A stretch of DNA of 30,048 nt. Origin: Geminocystis sp050753365. GTDB taxonomy: Bacteria > Cyanobacteriota > Cyanobacteriia > Cyanobacteriales > Cyanobacteriaceae. Made by a program: the position numbers and the translations under genes. The notes beneath the pieces were generated by a model. The model was not told the DNA's origin. It was given only the letters and a program-made list of their open reading frames with translations, and searched no databases. Shown here piece by piece: positions 16,575 to 24,610 of this stretch. Position 1 is the stretch's first letter. Each line of letters begins with the position of its first letter. The stretch is from NCBI RefSeq assembly GCF_050753365.1, contig NZ_JBLZFY010000050.1, positions 1 to 30,048 of the forward strand, in the 5' to 3' direction.

Positions 16575-17588
16575 ATGGTTAATCAACAAACAGCAATTTA
16601 TCGTATTTTAGACGCAAATCTCGATCGAGCTAGAGAAGGTTTAAGAATAATCGAAGAATGGTGTCGTTTTGGCTTAAACGATAAAGACAACGCTTCCAGT
16701 TGCAAACAAATGCGTCAGGAATTGGGCAGTTGGCACAAAGACGAATTTCGCACCGCTAGGGATACCCTCAATGATGTCGGTACAGATTTAACCCACCCCC
16801 AAGAAGAAGAAAGAGAGAGTTTAAACGACTTATTACAAGCAAATTTATGTCGAGTACAAGAGGCATTAAGAGTACTAGAAGAATACGCCAAATTGCATGA
16901 TGGAGAATTTGCCTCCGCCATGAAACAAATGCGATACCAAGTTTACACCCTCGAAAGCAATCTATTCGGACAATCTCGCCTTAAATTATTAACACAATGT
17001 AACCTTTATTTAGTCACCTCCCCTGTAGATAACTTTTTTACAGTGGTAGAATCTGCCTTGAAAGGAGGTTTAAAATTATTACAATATCGTCACAAAGATC
17101 AAGATGATTTAGTTAAACTCAAAGAGGCTTATAAACTACGGCAATTATGTAATAACTATGGGGCTTTATTTATCGTCAACGATCGAATAGACTTAGCAAT
17201 GGCGGTTAATGCCGATGGAGTGCATTTAGGGCAGACAGATTGCCCAGTAGGTTTAGCCCGTCAACTGCTAGGCTCTGGTAAAATTATTGGTAAATCCACC
17301 ACTAATCCCCAAGAAATGGCAAAAGCTATCAATGATGGTGCTGATTATATTGGAGTTGGTCCCGTTTACGAAACCCCTACCAAAGCAGGAAAAAAACCCG
17401 CAGGATTAGAATATGTACGTTATGCGCAAAATAATGCCCCTATCCCATGGTTTGCCATTGGTGGTATCGATGGTAATAATATCAGGGATGTGATCAAAGC
17501 TGGAGCGAAAAGAGTAGCAGTTGTCAGGGAAATTATGAATGCGGAAAACCCAACAGAAACTACGAAAAATCTACTTAAAAACTTTTAA
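16575..17588 (+). CDS. thiE: Thiamine-phosphate synthase with cyanobacterial N-terminal domain
   Basis: It joins hydroxymethylpyrimidine pyrophosphate and thiazole phosphate to thiamine monophosphate; cytosolic. From ATG 16575 the protein has 337 residues. The first 120 or so form the extra helical domain (ThiD2-like) found in front of cyanobacterial ThiE (AIYRILDANLDRAREGLRIIEEWCRF). The rest is the TIM-barrel ThiE: QYRHKD, VNDRIDLAMAVNADGVHLGQTD, IGKSTTNPQEM, YIGVGPVYETPTKAG, AIGGIDGNN. A longer frame opens at TTG 16539, but those 12 codons come from the TTGTTAA repeat, so I prefer the ATG. No TPP riboswitch is recognisable in the short upstream gap. It is probably transcribed alone; nothing is damaged. 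Confidence 0.95.
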   Translation: MVNQQTAIYRILDANLDRAREGLRIIEEWCRFGLNDKDNASSCKQMRQELGSWHKDEFRTARDTLNDVGTDLTHPQEEERESLNDLLQANLCRVQEALRVLEEYAKLHDGEFASAMKQMRYQVYTLESNLFGQSRLKLLTQCNLYLVTSPVDNFFTVVESALKGGLKLLQYRHKDQDDLVKLKEAYKLRQLCNNYGALFIVNDRIDLAMAVNADGVHLGQTDCPVGLARQLLGSGKIIGKSTTNPQEMAKAINDGADYIGVGPVYETPTKAGKKPAGLEYVRYAQNNAPIPWFAIGGIDGNNIRDVIKAGAKRVAVVREIMNAENPTETTKNLLKNF

Positions 17589-17599
17589 TTGATTACTAA

Positions 17600-17625
17600 G
17601 GGTTGAATACTATTCAACCCCTACA
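17600..17625. repeat. REP-like palindrome after thiE
   Basis: GGGTTGAAT-act-ATTCAACCC is a perfect 9-bp stem followed by CTACA, 11 bp after the thiE stop. The same core with the same CCCCTACA flank occurs at 8713-8738. It may end transcription of thiE, but no T-run follows. Confidence 0.65.
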
Positions 17626-17698
17626 CGAGCTTTTCTTTTCCCTCATGCTCAATGTCTAATAATCATCAAAGTTGTTACACTAAAATCAAATAGTTAAT

Positions 17699-17704
17699 TA
17701 GGAG
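17699..17704 (+). promoter_or_regulatory. Shine-Dalgarno site of the DUF29 gene
   Basis: TAGGAG stands about 8 nt before the ATG at 17713. It is one of the few clear purine-rich ribosome binding sites in the window and supports the chosen start. Confidence 0.6.
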
Positions 17705-17712
17705 AATAATTA

Positions 17713-18174
17713 ATGATAGCTCAATTAAAAACTGAAACAAAAAGTTTATATGATATTGACTATAATCTTTGGGTATTAGACACAGTAAACAAGTTAGAAA
17801 ATAAAGAGTTTAATGATTTAGATTTAGACAATTTAATTGAGGAGGTTTCAGCTTTGAGTCGTAGGGATAAAAAGAAACTTAAAAGTCTATTAAGAAATTT
17901 ATTAGAACATTTACTCAAAATCAAATATTGGGAATCAGAAATCGAAAGAAATCAATCTCATTGGCGGGGTGAAATAATGAATTTTCGGCAATTAATTCGA
18001 GATGAATTACAAGACAGTCCTAGTTTAAAACGTTATCTATCAGAAATCTATGAAGAATGTTATCAAGATGCACGAGAAATTGCTTCAATTCGATCGCAAC
18101 TCCCTTTAGAGACTTTTCCCAAAAATTCGATCGAACCCTTAGAACAAATTTTAGATGAAAACTGGTTGCCTTAA
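17713..18174 (+). CDS. DUF29 family protein
   Basis: This 153-residue soluble protein is of the DUF29 family, which is expanded in cyanobacteria and has no established function. Family features are visible: LYDIDYNLWVLDTVNKLENKEFNDLDLDNLIEEV near the start, then helices with LLRNLLEHLLKIKYW, the SHWRGEIMNFRQLIRDELQDSPSLK segment, and the C-terminal FPKNSIEPLEQILDENWLP. It appears mostly alpha-helical. The gene has a good Shine-Dalgarno site and ends overlapping the convergent Uma2 gene by 4 bp. Both families are scattered and abundant in cyanobacteria, and a mobile or selfish role has been suspected but I cannot support it here. Confidence 0.92.
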   Translation: MIAQLKTETKSLYDIDYNLWVLDTVNKLENKEFNDLDLDNLIEEVSALSRRDKKKLKSLLRNLLEHLLKIKYWESEIERNQSHWRGEIMNFRQLIRDELQDSPSLKRYLSEIYEECYQDAREIASIRSQLPLETFPKNSIEPLEQILDENWLP

Positions 18175-18743
18175 CCGTTAATATCCATTTCTAACTCAAA
18201 ATTAGGTAACACATCTTCTCCTGATAAAACACAAGGTATTTTTAACACTTCCACAGGTTTTTCAGCACGATATATTTCGACTTCCCCATCTTGGGGATTG
18301 ATTAACCACCCTAGCCTCAAGCCACTATTCAAATATTCTTTCATCTTTTCTTGTAACGGTTTAAGTCTATCACTTTCTGATCTTAATTCGATGACAAAAT
18401 CAGGGCAAACAGGAGGAAATTTCTTTTTTTCTTCTAAGGTTAAACTGTCCCATTTTTCCTGTGATACCCAAGCAACATCTGGAGATCGATCGCCCCCTTC
18501 AGGTAATTTAAAGATAGTTGATGAACTAAAAACCTGTCCTAATTTATATTGAAGATTCCATATCCCTAACTTAATCGTTAAATTAGCTTCTCGATTTCCA
18601 CTTTCTCCGCCGACAGGTGGCATAATAATTAAATCTCCTTGAGGACTTTTTTCCATCGGTATATCAGGGTTAGTCAGACATAATTGATAAAATGCTTCAC
18701 TGGTTAGCTTTATCAAAGGTTCAACATTAATAACTGTAGCCAT
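18171..18743 (-). CDS. Uma2 family (DUF820) PD-(D/E)XK nuclease-like protein
   Basis: This 190-residue protein belongs to the Uma2/DUF820 restriction-endonuclease-like family, which is highly multiplied in cyanobacteria. Core signatures are RSPDVAWVS with D89 and PDFVIELRSESDRLKPLQEKMKEYLNSG with E119. These correspond to the acidic active-site residues of the PD-(D/E)XK fold; here the position two after the Glu is Arg121 and not Lys, as is usual for this family. The N-terminal part (TSEAFYQLCLTNPDIPMEKSPQGDLIIMPPVGGESG) is also typical. No biological role is proven for chromosomal copies. It is convergent with DUF29 and overlaps it by 4 bp at the stop codons. The upstream gap of 326 bp toward dnaJ holds its promoter. 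Confidence 0.92.
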   Translation of the reverse strand: MATVINVEPLIKLTSEAFYQLCLTNPDIPMEKSPQGDLIIMPPVGGESGNREANLTIKLGIWNLQYKLGQVFSSSTIFKLPEGGDRSPDVAWVSQEKWDSLTLEEKKKFPPVCPDFVIELRSESDRLKPLQEKMKEYLNSGLRLGWLINPQDGEVEIYRAEKPVEVLKIPCVLSGEDVLPNFELEMDING

Positions 18744-18951
18744 AATCGTTTTTTAACTTTTATTCACTTATTATAATAGGTTAGTTATATGAATCAAAAT
18801 TTTACAATTAAACAATTTAGGCTCTTCTACTTTAAGTATGATAAATTAAGCTAGGATGCATCTCAGTTTATTGATTAAGAGAGGGAAAAGGGAAGCGGAA
18901 ATAGGGAATAGGTAAGAGTTGTAGTTATTTTCAAGAATTAATAAAAAATGC

Positions 18952-18970
18952 AAGTTAAATGCGTTTGAGC
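18952..18970. repeat. 19-bp dispersed repeat, copy B
   Basis: AAGTTAAATGCGTTTGAGC is the reverse complement of the copy at 9471-9489 with one mismatch. Downstream CTCGAAAAG is also found close to copy A. Confidence 0.55.
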
Positions 18971-18986
18971 TTACTCGAAAAGGGTG

Positions 18987-19007
18987 TTAGGTACTAGGTA
19001 TTAGGTG
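18987..19007. repeat. Short heptamer run (TTAGGTA-like)
   Basis: Three consecutive 7-bp units, TTAGGTA, CTAGGTA and TTAGGTG, lie just downstream of the dnaJ stop. It is a minor member of the heptamer arrays of this window. Confidence 0.65.
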
Positions 19008-19069
19008 AAATGCAAATATAAAAATCTTTCCTCTTCCTTGCCTTCATCAAAAAAACTATGGCACAACGC

Positions 19070-20203
19070 CTACTTATGAAAGATACTCTCGAAAAAGCCC
19101 TCAAAACCTTTCTTAGAAGTATGCTCACCCTTAATTTGAGCCAATTTTTCTAACAATTCCCGTTCTTCAGAATTAATCTTAGTGGGAATGTCCACTTTAA
19201 TCGTTAACAAATGATTCCCCCGACTGACAGAATTACCTAACTTCGGCACTCCCTTATCTTCTAAAGTCATCACTGTATTAGGTTGTAAACCAGCAGGAAT
19301 GGTAATTTCATGCTCACCGTCAATGGTAGGTACTTTTAAACGACAACCGAGAATCGCTTGTAAATAACTAATGGTCATTTCTGAAAGAATATTTATACCG
19401 TCTCGTTTAAAGTGAGTATCGTTTTCTACGGCTAAATATACATATAAATCTCCCGAAGGACCGCCACGACTACCGGCATCCCCTTCTCCTGTGACTCTTA
19501 AACGAGTGCCGTTGTCAACTCCTGCGGGAATAGTGATTTTCAGTTTTTTGTTAACCTGTTTTCTACCTTGTCCTCCACAGGAATCACATTTTTCTTCGAT
19601 GATTTGCCCTTCTCCGTTACAAGTGGGGCAGGTGGAAACTTGAGCAAAGCTACCAAAAGGAGTTCTTGTCGCTCGTTTAACTTGTCCTGTACCGCCACAA
19701 GTGCCACAGGTTTTAGGAGAACTACCAGCTTTCGCACCACTACCGTTACAGGTTTGACAGGTTTCTAAGTGAGGGATTTTGATCTCTTTTTCTCCGCCAA
19801 AAATTGCCTCTCGGAATTTTAACCGAAGATCCAACCGTAAATCATCCCCCCTAGTAGGACCACGACGACGAGTAGCAGTACCAGCACCACCGCCTCCGAA
19901 TCCCCCTCCAAAAAAAGTTTCAAAAATATCGGCAAATCCCCCCATATCATTGGGATCGAAGCCTACTCCTCCAGAACTTGCTCCCCCTACTCCCGCTTCT
20001 CCAAATCGATCGTAACGGGCTTTCGTTTCTGGTTCGGATAATACTTCATAAGCTCGATTGATTTCTTTAAAACGTTCTTCCGCTCCCGGATCTTTGTTAA
20101 CATCGGGATGATACTTCCGTGCCATTTTACGATAAGCTGATTTTATTTCGTCTTTTGTTGCACTGCGGGAAACGCCTAGAATTTCGTAGTAATCGCCTGA
20201 CAT
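19070..20203 (-). CDS. dnaJ: Chaperone protein DnaJ (type I Hsp40)
   Basis: It is a co-chaperone that delivers unfolded proteins to DnaK and stimulates its ATPase; cytosolic. The 377 residues show the full type I layout: J domain 1-66 with H32-P33-D34, Gly/Phe-rich linker about 68-112, zinc-finger region with four CxxCxGxG motifs (C149/C152, C166/C169, C192/C195, C206/C209), and two C-terminal beta domains from about 215. ATG 20203 gives the canonical start MSGDYYEILGVSRSA. No dnaK or grpE is adjacent on either side here, so it stands apart from an hsp operon. I saw no CIRCE element (TTAGCACTC-N9-GAGTGCTAA) in the 265-bp upstream gap. Assignment is firm; whether the genome has other DnaJ copies is unknown. 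Confidence 0.97.
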   Translation of the reverse strand: MSGDYYEILGVSRSATKDEIKSAYRKMARKYHPDVNKDPGAEERFKEINRAYEVLSEPETKARYDRFGEAGVGGASSGGVGFDPNDMGGFADIFETFFGGGFGGGGAGTATRRRGPTRGDDLRLDLRLKFREAIFGGEKEIKIPHLETCQTCNGSGAKAGSSPKTCGTCGGTGQVKRATRTPFGSFAQVSTCPTCNGEGQIIEEKCDSCGGQGRKQVNKKLKITIPAGVDNGTRLRVTGEGDAGSRGGPSGDLYVYLAVENDTHFKRDGINILSEMTISYLQAILGCRLKVPTIDGEHEITIPAGLQPNTVMTLEDKGVPKLGNSVSRGNHLLTIKVDIPTKINSEERELLEKLAQIKGEHTSKKGFEGFFESIFHK

Positions 20204-20394
20204 ATTATTTGATAATTATTACTTTGATTGGTCTGCTCTATATACACTATCATTAATCATTCTAATATGAAATCTTAACATTTTTTAAAAAATAAATAAT
20301 AAGTTTAGCTAGAAAGTATCTAAATCTTCTGATACATAGTCCACCTGTTCTCTTCTTCCCTCTTCTCATCATCGATTTTCAAGATTAAGATGCG

Positions 20395-20408
20395 TAAGTC
20401 CCGACTTA
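20395..20408. promoter_or_regulatory. Palindrome upstream of the repeat-NTPase gene
   Basis: TAAGTC-cc-GACTTA is a perfect 6-bp inverted repeat 60 bp before the start codon at 20469. It precedes a TATACT (20415-20420) that could be a -10 element, so an operator is possible. It could also be a dispersed palindrome, since GCGTAAGTCC-type sequences recur in cyanobacterial genomes. Confidence 0.3.
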
Positions 20409-20468
20409 TTGATTTATACTATTAGGTATGAGTTAGGCTCGATCGAACATATATAGGTGTATTAAATT

Positions 20469-23400
20469 ATGACCTCCACAGACATTCTGATTTCCGTTTC
20501 TTTTAACCTTTGGTCAAAACTGAATACTTTGCCATTACAAACACGGACTAATTTTCTCAATAATTTTTCTCAGATATTCACTAAATCTGACATGGCGAAT
20601 CAAGTATCTTTAATGTTAGAAGAAGATACCGAAATTGTTAGTAGCATTCCCTATAATAATTCATTAGAAACTTTAGTTTTTGTTAAAAAAAATCAGAACC
20701 ATAATATATTTAAAATTATCGCTTTTGTTGAAAAAGATAGTCAATTAAATAACTTACTCACGATTAAAAATAGTATAGATATTCCCACTAAAACACTAGA
20801 TGTCGATCGAACTCATAACAACCAAAAAGAAGAAAATATTAATAATTTAGCCAATGAAAATTATCTGTTTAATGCCGAAGATTTTACCCTGCTCGATCGA
20901 GATTTTTATTTCTATATTTCGCAACAAGAAGAATCCACAGAAGTTTATTTAGTTTCTCAAGAACAATATAAAATTTTAACTCAAAATCCTAGTTTTCCCG
21001 TATTAATCACAGGACATAAATCCACAGGAAAAAGTATTTTAGCTCTATATTCAGCTTTAAATCAAGCCCATATATTGAGTAAAAAAGGAGAGGAAAAAAT
21101 ACTGTTTTTAACAGAAAATAAGTTCGCAGTAAAAGAGGCTAAAAAATTCCTGAATCAACATAATTTTCACGAATCTATTAATACTTATCATTATCTTTCT
21201 TTAACCAAAAGTCTGATTGACAAATATCCTTTAATTTTCACCCAAAAATTTCTTTCCCAAAGACAAATTACTCTATATAAATTTACTGAGCAGTTTTTTA
21301 AACAACAAACAATTTATAATATTCAAGTTGATGATTTATGGTTAGAAATTAGACAACTGATTAAAAGTTCTAGCAAATTATTACAAAGTGGTAAAAGTTT
21401 AATTTCCTTAGAAGAATATTTAGCTTTAAAAAATCAAAGCGTTTTCCCCGCTAATACAGATTTTAAATATATTTATGGTTTAGCTACTAAATATCAAGAT
21501 TGGTTAGAGTCTCAAAATTATTGGGATGAATTAGATTTAACTAGATATTTGTTAATGAAATTTCCTGACAATTATCAAGGAGAATACGAAGCGATTTATG
21601 TGGATGGAGTTAACACCTTAACAGAGTTACAATTACAATTTATTCTCAAATTATTAAAAGTTAATGATGATAAAAATTATTATCCTCAAATATTTTTTGT
21701 GAGCGATAATGAGATTAATTTAATTAACAAAAATTTGATTTGGAATCGCATTAAAAAAATCTTAGTAGAATCCTATCGTAAATTATCTAGTTGGAAACAA
21801 ATTAGAGAATTAATCGAACCCCGGGAGTTAACTCATAACTTTACTTATTGTAATAATATTGCTGAATTAGGAGTAAAAGTTGCTAGTTTATCGGGTAAAA
21901 ATATTCATCATTTTTCTTGGTTAAAAGGAGATTGTAAACCTTTAATTGTTTCTGACATTAACCCAGAATTTTTGATGGATAAAAATAATTTTAGTATTGA
22001 TGGTTCGATCGTAGTTTTTGATGAAAAAGAAAAAAGTCAATTAAGTAATCTTTTTCCTAATGATAGTCAAAGAATTATTCTATTTACAGAAATTGAAAAT
22101 TTGGAATTTAAACAGGTTTTAGTGTGGAAAATGTTTACTAAAATCGCAGAATATAATCAGGGAATAGACGATCGAACCTTAAATAATATTAAATATAATC
22201 AGATATATACTTGTGCAAATATTACCCAGAAAAAGCTATATTTTTATGATGAATTTATTGATGAGGTATGGAATGATTCTAATATTAATCACTTAATAGA
22301 TATTGGTTATGAAACAGAATTAGAGGCATTTTTTGAAAATGAATATTCAGAAAAAGAAATGGGAATAATTACCCAAAAATATTTAGAAAAAAGTACCGAT
22401 AAAGCCTATCAAATAGTTAGTCAAATTTATCAAAAATATAACGATATAGAAGGAGCGGCTAAAGTAGAAGCATTATTAGAAGAAGAGCAAGGAAACTGGG
22501 GTAAAGCTGGGGATATTTGGAGTAAATTAGGGATTTTTGACGAAGCAATTAACTGTTGGAATGAAGTTGACAAAAAACTTTGGTTAGCAAAATGGGGAGT
22601 ATTAAGCCCCGAAGAATGGCAAAAAAGAGGACTTTATTTTGAGCAAGAAAATGACTATAAATTAGCTCAATTTTGTTATGAAAAAGCTAATGATTTTGAC
22701 GGTAAATTGCGCTGTTTAGAAAAAGAACATAATTGGGAATTAGCAGGAGATGAATGTCAAGCTAAAAATCTCACTACCCAAGCTAATAAATACTATGAAT
22801 TAGCTGATAAATATTATCGAGAACATGATCAAGCTACGTCAGCTATTAAGATGTGGACAAAGTTGAATAAATGGGATCGAGTAGCTATCATTTGGGAAGA
22901 AACGCAACAGTGGGAAAAAGCGGGTAATTGTTGGCAAAAGGGCGGTAATGTCCAAAAAGCGGCTTACTGTTGGCAAAAAGCGGAAAAATGGACTGCCGCT
23001 CAAAAATGTTGGGAAGAATTAGGAAATTGGGAAGAATTAGCATTATCCTATGAACAAGAAGAAAATTGGGAATTAGCGGCGAAAACATGGCTCAAAATTA
23101 CGGAAACGGAAAAAGCTGCCTTCTGTTATCAAAAAGCAAGTCAATGGCGTAAAGCCGAAAATTTGTGGAAGGAATTAGGTTATTGGGGTTTTGTTGCGAT
23201 TTGTTTACAGCAACAAGACAAGTGGGCGGAAGCCGCTCAAGCATGGAGTAAAACCAATCCCCATGAGTTAGAAGCCTTGTGTCATGAGCAGTGCGAGGCA
23301 TGGGAAAAAGCCGAAAAATGTTGGTTAGCGGCGAAAAATTGGACAAGGATTATTCTAGCTTGTGAAAAACAAGAAAAATGGCAAGAAGCCGCCGAAAGCT

Positions 23401-24401
23401 GGGAAAATCTAGGGGAATGGCAAAAAGCTGGTATCGCATGGGAAAAAGTTAAGGAAATGGAAAAAGCTGGTTTGTGCTATGAAGAAGGACAATATTGGCA
23501 ATTAGCAGAAAAATGTTGGCGTGAATTGCAAAGGAGCGATCGAACCGCTAAGATGTTAGAAAAACAGGAAAAATGGCTAGAATCGGCTCAAATCTGGGAA
23601 AAACTAGGAGAGTGGGAAAAGGCAGGGCATTGTTGGCAAAACTTAGGAGAAATAGAAAAAGCCGCACTTTGCTACGAAGAAGGTAAACATTGGCGATTCG
23701 CCGAAGACTGTTGGACAAAATTGGAAAACTGGGATAAAGTAGAAAACGCTTGTAAACAACAAGGAACATGGCAAAAAGCCGCCTACGATTGGTTGAAGAC
23801 GAATCAGATAGAAAAAGCCGCCCTTTGCTACGAAAACTGTCAAGATTGGGAGAGAGCGGCTAAATATTGGCAACAATCCCATAATTGGGAAAAATATGGT
23901 CATGCTTGTGAGCAATTACAAGAGTGGGAAAAAGCCGCATCGGCTTATTTACAGGCAAATAAAGGAGAAAAAGCCGCTCAGTGTTATGAGAAAGTCAAAG
24001 AGTGGGAAAAAGCCGAAGAATGTTGGCGTAAAGTCTGGAAATGGGAAAAAGTCGCCCTCATCTGTGAATATCAACAAAAATGGGCTGAAGCTGGTAAAGC
24101 GTGGTTATTAGTCAATGAAATTGAACGAGCAGGAGCGTGTTACGAAAAAGCTCAAGAGTGGGAAAAAGCCGAAGAATGTTGGCGAAAAGTCTCTAACTGG
24201 GAAAAATTAGCTACTGTGTGCGAATACCAAGAAAAATGGGAAGAAACCGCTCAATTATGGCAATTTTTAGAAAAATGGGATAAAGCGGCGATGGCTTGTA
24301 TCAAAATGGATGACTTAGAAACCGCAATTAAATACTACGAAAAAGGAGGGTATCACGAAGAAGCTCAAAAATATCGTCAACAATTTGTTGATAATAATTA
24401 G
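20469..24401 (+). CDS. UvrD-like degenerate NTPase fused to 38 Trp-rich 13-residue helical repeats
   Basis: The 1310-residue protein has no signal peptide or membrane helix. Residues 1-150 are unassigned. About 155-560 follows superfamily-1 (UvrD/Rep) helicase order: Q-motif-like SQEQYKIL (163-170), intact Walker A GHKSTGKS (182-189), motif Ia-like ILFLTENKFA (211-220), Walker B position IYVDGVNTL (376-384) with Gly-Val-Asn where UvrD has Glu-Ala-Gln, SDNEINLI (412-419), ESYRKLSS (434-441), and ENLEFKQVLVW (543-553) in place of AKGLEF. ATP binding is plausible; hydrolysis and unwinding are doubtful. Residues 803-1296 are 38 gapless 13-residue units (consensus EKAAxCYEKxxxW), TPR-like but much shorter than 34 residues; looser units start near 677. 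Domain fusion recalls TRANK1-type UvrD-TPR proteins. Function unknown; it stands alone in transcription. Confidence 0.85.
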   Translation: MTSTDILISVSFNLWSKLNTLPLQTRTNFLNNFSQIFTKSDMANQVSLMLEEDTEIVSSIPYNNSLETLVFVKKNQNHNIFKIIAFVEKDSQLNNLLTIKNSIDIPTKTLDVDRTHNNQKEENINNLANENYLFNAEDFTLLDRDFYFYISQQEESTEVYLVSQEQYKILTQNPSFPVLITGHKSTGKSILALYSALNQAHILSKKGEEKILFLTENKFAVKEAKKFLNQHNFHESINTYHYLSLTKSLIDKYPLIFTQKFLSQRQITLYKFTEQFFKQQTIYNIQVDDLWLEIRQLIKSSSKLLQSGKSLISLEEYLALKNQSVFPANTDFKYIYGLATKYQDWLESQNYWDELDLTRYLLMKFPDNYQGEYEAIYVDGVNTLTELQLQFILKLLKVNDDKNYYPQIFFVSDNEINLINKNLIWNRIKKILVESYRKLSSWKQIRELIEPRELTHNFTYCNNIAELGVKVASLSGKNIHHFSWLKGDCKPLIVSDINPEFLMDKNNFSIDGSIVVFDEKEKSQLSNLFPNDSQRIILFTEIENLEFKQVLVWKMFTKIAEYNQGIDDRTLNNIKYNQIYTCANITQKKLYFYDEFIDEVWNDSNINHLIDIGYETELEAFFENEYSEKEMGIITQKYLEKSTDKAYQIVSQIYQKYNDIEGAAKVEALLEEEQGNWGKAGDIWSKLGIFDEAINCWNEVDKKLWLAKWGVLSPEEWQKRGLYFEQENDYKLAQFCYEKANDFDGKLRCLEKEHNWELAGDECQAKNLTTQANKYYELADKYYREHDQATSAIKMWTKLNKWDRVAIIWEETQQWEKAGNCWQKGGNVQKAAYCWQKAEKWTAAQKCWEELGNWEELALSYEQEENWELAAKTWLKITETEKAAFCYQKASQWRKAENLWKELGYWGFVAICLQQQDKWAEAAQAWSKTNPHELEALCHEQCEAWEKAEKCWLAAKNWTRIILACEKQEKWQEAAESWENLGEWQKAGIAWEKVKEMEKAGLCYEEGQYWQLAEKCWRELQRSDRTAKMLEKQEKWLESAQIWEKLGEWEKAGHCWQNLGEIEKAALCYEEGKHWRFAEDCWTKLENWDKVENACKQQGTWQKAAYDWLKTNQIEKAALCYENCQDWERAAKYWQQSHNWEKYGHACEQLQEWEKAASAYLQANKGEKAAQCYEKVKEWEKAEECWRKVWKWEKVALICEYQQKWAEAGKAWLLVNEIERAGACYEKAQEWEKAEECWRKVSNWEKLATVCEYQEKWEETAQLWQFLEKWDKAAMACIKMDDLETAIKYYEKGGYHEEAQKYRQQFVDNN
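22875..24356 (+). repeat. 39-bp coding repeat array, 38 units, with 156-bp super-period
   Basis: The DNA for residues 803-1296 of the large protein is 38 units of 39 bp without insertion or deletion. A higher-order period of four units (52 residues, 156 bp) is clear in the last part (units 21-36). A 31-nt stretch at 23998-24028 is repeated exactly at 24154-24184, 156 bp later, which marks a recent duplication. Confidence 0.85.
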
Positions 24402-24433
24402 AGTCTGCTGAAAAAATATTTTGGTTAAGGTAG

Positions 24434-24452
24434 GGGAAAAGGGAAAAGGGAA
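24434..24452. repeat. Short heptamer run (GGGAAAA)n
   Basis: About 2.7 units of GGGAAAA, the reverse complement of the CCCTTTT array at 9516-9561, lie just after the large repeat-protein gene. Confidence 0.75.
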
Positions 24453-24547
24453 TAGTTTTGATTCTTTGAATCAGAGTATGCCTTTGTGATTATTAATTTG
24501 TGTATCAGCATATTGACTAAATATTCTGCTTTTTGTTCTTTTGCTTC

Positions 24548-24575
24548 TTGTAATCCTATTAATAATAGCTATAAT
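24548..24575 (+). promoter_or_regulatory. Candidate sigma-70-type promoter for the secreted protein gene
   Basis: TTGTAA (24548-24553) and TATAAT (24570-24575) are 16 bp apart and end 35 bp before the ATG at 24611. It is the best -35/-10 pair I found in the window, but AT-rich DNA gives chance matches. Confidence 0.4.
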
Positions 24576-24610
24576 ATTCCTAATTTAAAATTTATCAATT
24601 CTCAAAATAG

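Larger units (their letters stand above)
18744..19069. other. Intergenic region between Uma2 and dnaJ genes
   Basis: This 326-bp gap carries no gene I can support. It holds GGGAAAAGGGAA (18883-18894, heptamer family of 9516), the 19-bp dispersed repeat copy B (18952-18970) and a three-unit TTAGGTA heptamer run (18987-19007). It looks like a landing area for small repeats. It contains the Uma2 promoter and the dnaJ 3' end; no hairpin terminator was recognised. Confidence 0.55.

Noticed and set aside
20204..20468. CIRCE (HrcA) operator before dnaJ
   Set aside because: No TTAGCACTC-N9-GAGTGCTAA or near match was found by eye.
23098..23915. Several minus-strand frames under the large repeat-protein gene
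   Set aside because: They are antisense shadows produced by the 39-bp coding repeats.
22875..24356. CRISPR-like periodic DNA
   Set aside because: The 39-bp period is coding, diverged between units, and has no repeat/spacer alternation.
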